The position numbers and the translations under genes were made by a program. Below the pieces are notes generated by a model, which made no database searches, was not told where the DNA came from, and worked only from the letters and a program-made list of their open reading frames with translations. A DNA stretch of 64,000 bases from Miltoncostaea sp050249835 (GTDB lineage: Bacteria > Actinomycetota > Thermoleophilia > Miltoncostaeales > Miltoncostaeaceae): positions 7,639 through 71,638 of the forward strand of contig JBFWPT010000013.1 in the NCBI GenBank assembly GCA_050249835.1, written 5' to 3'. This document shows, piece after piece, positions 60,984 to 64,000 of the stretch. Every line of letters begins with the position of its first letter. Positions within the stretch are counted from its first letter, which is position 1.

Positions 60984-61277
60984 GGGCCCGGCTCACTTCA
61001 CACTCGCCCAGCTGGATCACGACGAGGGAGAGCAGCGGGCGCGGCCCTCCAAGGGCCTCGCTCCCGTAACTGTTCTCTTCGGACTTCCCTCCAGACTGGT
61101 GGATCGCTTAGTCGTTGTTTTCCAGCCCTTTTGTCAGCGCCGCATCGCGCCGACTGCCCCGGTTTCATCGCATGAACCTCGCGGGTACAACGTCAAGTCT
61201 GCCCTGGCCGATCGCTGGAACTGCGGCGGCGCAGGGCGAGGGCGGTGAGCCCGGTTCTATCGCACGGACTGCGCCGG
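60984..61277. other. Gene-free stretch between the unknown pair and the rep fragment
   Basis: About 290 bp with no supported gene. It looks less GC-rich than the flanks in places (61080-61140). Nothing recognised. Confidence 0.35.
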
Positions 61278-61653
61278 TCACCCTTCCCCCGTCCTCGTCC
61301 GTCGACGGGCAACGAGGACGTGAACACCGCGGCGGTCGCCGGGCTCGATGCGAACGCTTAAGTATCGGTTCGCAGAGCGGGTGACCTCGTCCGCAGCGCG
61401 GCGGAGGGTCGCGCGCTGGTGAAAGGCCTTGGCGGCGACGATGCCGAACGTCGTCAGCAGCGTGTCGTCAACCGTGCGTCGCCAGGTGGGACCGGTGAAG
61501 CGCTCCGCCTCCAGGTAGACGAGGAGACGGCGGGCTGTTCCGCTCGACAGAGCGCGGAGTTCCGACCAGTTCACGAAGGTAACGTGCTTGCGCGCGAGCT
61601 GCTCGTGGAGCCAGTCGCCCAGGACCAAGAAGCCGGCGCGGGCGGGTCGTCCA
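61278..61653 (-). pseudogene. Replication initiator, 3' part (separated by IS insertion)
   Basis: The fragment encodes GFLVLGDWLHEQLARKHV, a winged-helix-like segment LRALSSGTARRLLVYLEAE and a basic C-terminus ending RRTRTGEG. It completes the initiator whose 5' part is at 63145-63739. Without the IS the two parts join in the same frame. Confidence 0.75.
61646..61653. repeat. Target-site duplication, left copy
   Basis: GTCGTCCA, identical to 63145-63152. Identity extends two more bases (GA), which may be chance or part of a longer duplication. Confidence 0.75.
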
Positions 61654-61678
61654 GATCGCGCCCCATGACGTGGTGTAG
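61654..61678. repeat. IS left inverted repeat
   Basis: GATCGCGCCCC-AT-GACGTGGTGTAG; pairs with the right end. Confidence 0.8.
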
Positions 61679-61764
61679 GAGCGGCGCCGGCTGAAGGCAG
61701 GGCCGGCCACCGCGAGCTCCGAACCGTTGGTTCACGCCAATGAGCCGATGGAAGGAGGCCCGCG

Positions 61765-62991
61765 ATGGCCGACACCCACAACCTGAGCGCCGACGCGCTG
61801 GTGCGCAAGGTCCTCACCGACGATCACGCCGACGTGGTGCGCGAGGCGGTGAGCTTTCTGTGTCAGCAGATCATGGAGGCCGAGGTCGCCTCCCAGATCG
61901 GGGCGGGTCTGGGCGAGCGCGCGCCGGATGAGCGATCCACCCACCGCAACGGCTACCGCGAGCGGCGCTGGGATACGCGGGCCGGCACCTTGGAGTTGTT
62001 CATCCCCAAGCTCCGGGCGGGCTCGTACTTTCCGAGCTTCCTCGAGCCGCGCACCCGGGCAGAGCAGGCGCTGGTCGCCGTCGTGATGGAGAGCTACGTC
62101 AACGGCGTGTCGACCCGCAAGGTGGAGCGGGTCGTCGAGCAGCTCGGCATCGCGGGCATGTCCAAGTCGGCGGTGTCGCGGATGTGCACGGCCCTCGACG
62201 CCCAGGTGGCCGCGTTCCGCGAGCGGCCGCTGGAGGGCCGCCACCCCTACCTGTGGCTGGATGCCAAGGTGGAGAAGGTGCGCGATCCCGACGGGCGCGT
62301 GCGGCGCAAGGCGTTGGTGGTCGCCTACGCGGTCCACGAGCACGGCTACCGCGAGGTGATCGCCCTCGATGTCGGGGCCACCGAGTCGAAGGCCTTCTGG
62401 CGGGAGTTCCTGCGCTCGCTGGTCGCCCGCGGCCTGCACGGGGTCGAGCTGGTCGTCTCCGATCAACATGAGGGGCTGCGCGCGGCGATCGGCCAGATCC
62501 TCGGCTGCCCGTGGCAAAGATGCACGGTCCATTTCCTGCGCGAGATGCTCGGCCATGTGCACCGCGGCCAGCAGGGGATGGTCGGCGCGGCGCTACGGCA
62601 GGTGTTCCAGGCGACCTCGGCTGAGGAGGCCCGGCGGGTCTGCCGCGAGGTGATCGTGCGCCTGGAGGCCGCGGCGCCCAAGGTGGCGGCTCTGCTCACC
62701 GAGGCAGAGGACGACCTTCTGGCCTTCTACGCCATGCCGGCCGAGCACTGGTCGAAGCTGAGATCGACGAACCCGCTCGAGCGGGTCAACCGCGAGATCG
62801 GCCGGCGCACCGACGTGGTGGGGATCCTGCCCAATGACGCCGCCCTGTTGAGATTGGCCGCCTCGCTGCTGATCGAGCAGAACGACGAGTGGCTGGTCGG
62901 CCGGCGCTACCTGTCGGAGGGCTCGATGGCGCTGGTGCTCGGCCGGCGCGCCGACGAGCCGGCAGCGTTGGCTGCCGACCTCGCTCCGTGA
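61765..62991 (+). CDS. IS256-family (Transposase_mut) transposase
   Basis: The 408-aa transposase has the DDE residues in YLWLDAKVEK, LVVSDQHEGL and TNPLERVNREIGRRTDVVG, all spaced as in IS256 enzymes. A CTVHFLREML motif is also present. ATG 61765 has AAGGAGG about 7 bp upstream. No frameshift or internal stop is seen, so the enzyme should be functional. Confidence 0.95.
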   Translation: MADTHNLSADALVRKVLTDDHADVVREAVSFLCQQIMEAEVASQIGAGLGERAPDERSTHRNGYRERRWDTRAGTLELFIPKLRAGSYFPSFLEPRTRAEQALVAVVMESYVNGVSTRKVERVVEQLGIAGMSKSAVSRMCTALDAQVAAFRERPLEGRHPYLWLDAKVEKVRDPDGRVRRKALVVAYAVHEHGYREVIALDVGATESKAFWREFLRSLVARGLHGVELVVSDQHEGLRAAIGQILGCPWQRCTVHFLREMLGHVHRGQQGMVGAALRQVFQATSAEEARRVCREVIVRLEAAAPKVAALLTEAEDDLLAFYAMPAEHWSKLRSTNPLERVNREIGRRTDVVGILPNDAALLRLAASLLIEQNDEWLVGRRYLSEGSMALVLGRRADEPAALAADLAP

Positions 62992-63119
62992 GCGATCCCA
63001 TCGGCGTCCGCCGCGACCACTGCGGCGTCCTCGCCTGCGGCTCGGCCACCTCCGGGTCGCGGCGAGGCACCACCCCAAGGAGCCTCCCCGTGTAGCGTCA
63101 CCTCACCGACGGGTCGGAG

Positions 63120-63144
63120 CTACACCACGTCGCGGGGCGCAACT
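63120..63144. repeat. IS right inverted repeat
   Basis: CTACACCACGTC-GC-GGGGCGCAACT; complement of the left end with five differences. Confidence 0.8.
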
Positions 63145-63152
63145 GTCGTCCA
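63145..63152. repeat. Target-site duplication, right copy
   Basis: GTCGTCCA, identical to 61646-61653. Confidence 0.75.
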
Positions 63153-63739
63153 GAGCGATCCGGCTCGCCGCGCTCCCAGCGGTCGATCAGGCCAAAGGTG
63201 TCGATCCGCGTCTCCTGCAGGCGGGCGTTATAGACCCGCGCTCGGAAGGTCGCCGAGCGCAGGGTGTCGAGGACTCGGGCGAGCTCCGAGGCGGCCCCTC
63301 CCCCTTTCCTCCAGCCAAGGTCGGTGGCCATCGCCTCGAGGGTGAACGGGACGTGCCGCTCGCCGGCTTCGCCGAGCTCGCGCCAGCGCGTGCACACCCA
63401 CACGATGACGTCGAACGCCAGCGCGCCGAGGGGCGGCCCCGCGTCGATCCGCTGGACCATCCCGAGCTGGTCGGTGGCGTCGAGCAGACGCACCACCTCG
63501 CTGCCGCTCGTGCCGGATCTCCAGAGCCCCTTGCGGGCCAGGTTCGACTCGACGCAGGCGCGGTCGGAGGCGAGGCCGAGGGTCCTCGGGGCGGTGGGCT
63601 CAGGCGACTCCGGCCGGACGACGACCGCCGACTCCGCCGGGGTCAGCGCCTCCCGCTCACGCGCCCTCGCCAGGCCCCGCTCGAGGAGTTCGCGGAGCCT
63701 CGGATCGCTCGTCGTGGGCGGGGCCGGCGCCGCACTCAT
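63145..63739 (-). pseudogene. Replication initiator (RepA/TrfA-like), 5' part
   Basis: The fragment opens MSAAPAPPTTSDPRLRELLE and contains VESNLARKGLWRSGTSGSE, LGALAFDVIVWVCTRWREL and a wHTH-like TLEAMATDLGWRKGGGAASE, as in plasmid initiators of the RepA/RPA-TrfA type. The frame enters the IS after PDRSGR and stops inside it. Removing the IS and one target copy restores one frame of about 320 aa. ATG 63739 is preferred over 63832. Confidence 0.75.
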
Positions 63740-63750
63740 CGGCCCGCCCG

Positions 63751-63770
63751 GGTGACAACAGGGTGACAAC
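63751..63770 (-). repeat. Direct repeats just upstream of the initiator start
   Basis: GGTGACAAC occurs at 63751-63759 and 63762-63770 (11-bp period). Further upstream GAGACnTGCCGAG occurs at 63782-63794 and 63844-63856. They may be initiator autoregulation sites or integrase arm sites. Confidence 0.45.
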
Positions 63771-63880
63771 GAGACGAGCAGAGACTTGCCGAGACAGCCG
63801 CCGCAGGGGACGAGCGGAAACGCCGTCGCCAAGCGGGAATCGCGAGACGTGCCGAGCAGGCCCGAGACCGCGAGAGCCTA

Positions 63881-63922
63881 CTTTTAATCCCAAGGTCCTG
63901 GGTTCGAATCCCAGACGGCCCA
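63881..63922 (+). other. tRNA-Lys (TTT) 3' fragment, attachment-site core
   Basis: From the anticodon loop CTTTTAA through T-arm CTGGG-TTCGAAT-CCCAG to acceptor ACGGCCCA the sequence is that of tRNA-Lys. No 5' half is present: no GGGCCGT acceptor strand lies upstream, and the bases before the anticodon loop do not pair. Element integration into a tRNA-Lys gene leaves exactly such a copy at one end. The element lies to the left, the chromosome to the right. Confidence 0.8.
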
Positions 63923-63929
63923 TGGACGC

Positions 63930-64000
63930 TCAGCCGGGCGGCGTCGCGTCCGGCCCGGCCCGTCCGCTCTCGTGGGCCCAGATGGCGATCTCGACCCGGT
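63930..64000 (-). CDS. Partial 3' end of a gene entering from the right edge
   Basis: A frame ending at TGA 63930 reads RVEIAIWAHESGRAG near its C-terminus, with composition like real protein. It lies beyond the attachment site and is probably chromosomal. Too little is visible to name it. Confidence 0.4.
   Translation of the reverse strand, partial: RVEIAIWAHESGRAGPDATPPG

Larger units (their letters stand above)
61654..63144 (+). mobile_element. IS256-family insertion sequence, 1491 bp
   Basis: The element carries one transposase gene and ends in 25-bp inverted repeats (61654-61678 and 63120-63144) that match at 20 positions, with the block GACGTGGTGTAG identical. An 8-bp GTCGTCCA duplication flanks it, the size known for IS256. 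It has inserted into the replication initiator gene and reads against it. The ends and the transposase look intact, so it may still be active. Confidence 0.9.

Noticed and set aside
63820..63922. Complete tRNA gene at the right end
   Set aside because: The 5' acceptor strand, D-arm and 5' anticodon stem are missing, so it is only a 3' fragment.
1..64000. CRISPR arrays and rRNA genes
   Set aside because: No spaced identical repeats and no rRNA-like sequence were seen.

Overview
The window is very GC-rich DNA with dense genes, many GTG/TTG starts, 4-base ATGA/GTGA stop-start overlaps and several promoters that look leaderless. Transfer proteins of actinobacterial type (SCO6880-like, DUF6112-like, MobF relaxase) point to a high-GC actinomycete. 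A Thermoleophilia-like lineage is my guess, but the sequence does not prove it. I read the window as one end of a large integrated conjugative element carrying about 42 kb of cargo, plus a few bases of chromosome at the right edge.

Layout. (1) 1-950: a DUF1883-TIR protein with a partial downstream gene, probably defence. (2) 1154-9340 (+): a tightly coupled transfer operon with a small pilin-like protein, VirB8-like, VirB6/TrbL-like, SCO6880-like, VirB4, VirD4 and an ArdC-like protein. (3) 9750-51613: cargo. It holds copper and oxidative genes (multicopper oxidase, ZIP permease, CopC, CopC-CopD, YcnI), thiol/thioredoxin genes (DsbA, CcdA, TlpA), three M23 peptidases, an ArsR-CDF-P-type ATPase efflux operon, two DUF305 proteins, an OmpR-type two-component system, a C39 peptidase, a methyltransferase, an LPG-synthase-like membrane protein, a PAP2-GT4 fusion, an envelope operon (Lgt, DUF1624, PBP2, VanW), a P-type ATPase with a CPD motif, a HAD-GH65 fusion and a truncated ABC permease. 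(4) 51817-58486 (-): plasmid-type backbone with MobF relaxase, ParB, a winged-helix protein, SSB and a tandem-HTH protein. (5) 58846-60983: an unrecognised pair, one gene with a PD-(D/E)XK nuclease signature. (6) 61278-63739: a replication initiator gene split by an IS256-family element (61654-63144, 8-bp target duplication). (7) 63881-63922: the 3' part of a tRNA-Lys gene without its 5' half, which I take as the element-chromosome junction.

How it works together. The transfer operon and relaxase would move the element. ParB and SSB look like plasmid maintenance functions, but replication is probably lost because of the IS insertion, leaving the element dependent on integration. The cargo looks like a metal and envelope-stress package. 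Eight non-coding sites across it share a direct repeat, GTCAy-N6-GTCAy, with an 11-bp period. Several sit just upstream of a -10-like element, as expected for an OmpR/PhoB-type activator; the response regulator at 26117-26815 is the obvious candidate. This proposed regulon (DUF305 genes, methyltransferase, SHOCT protein, CPD ATPase, M23 peptidase and a small coupled pair) is the most interesting new signal in the window.
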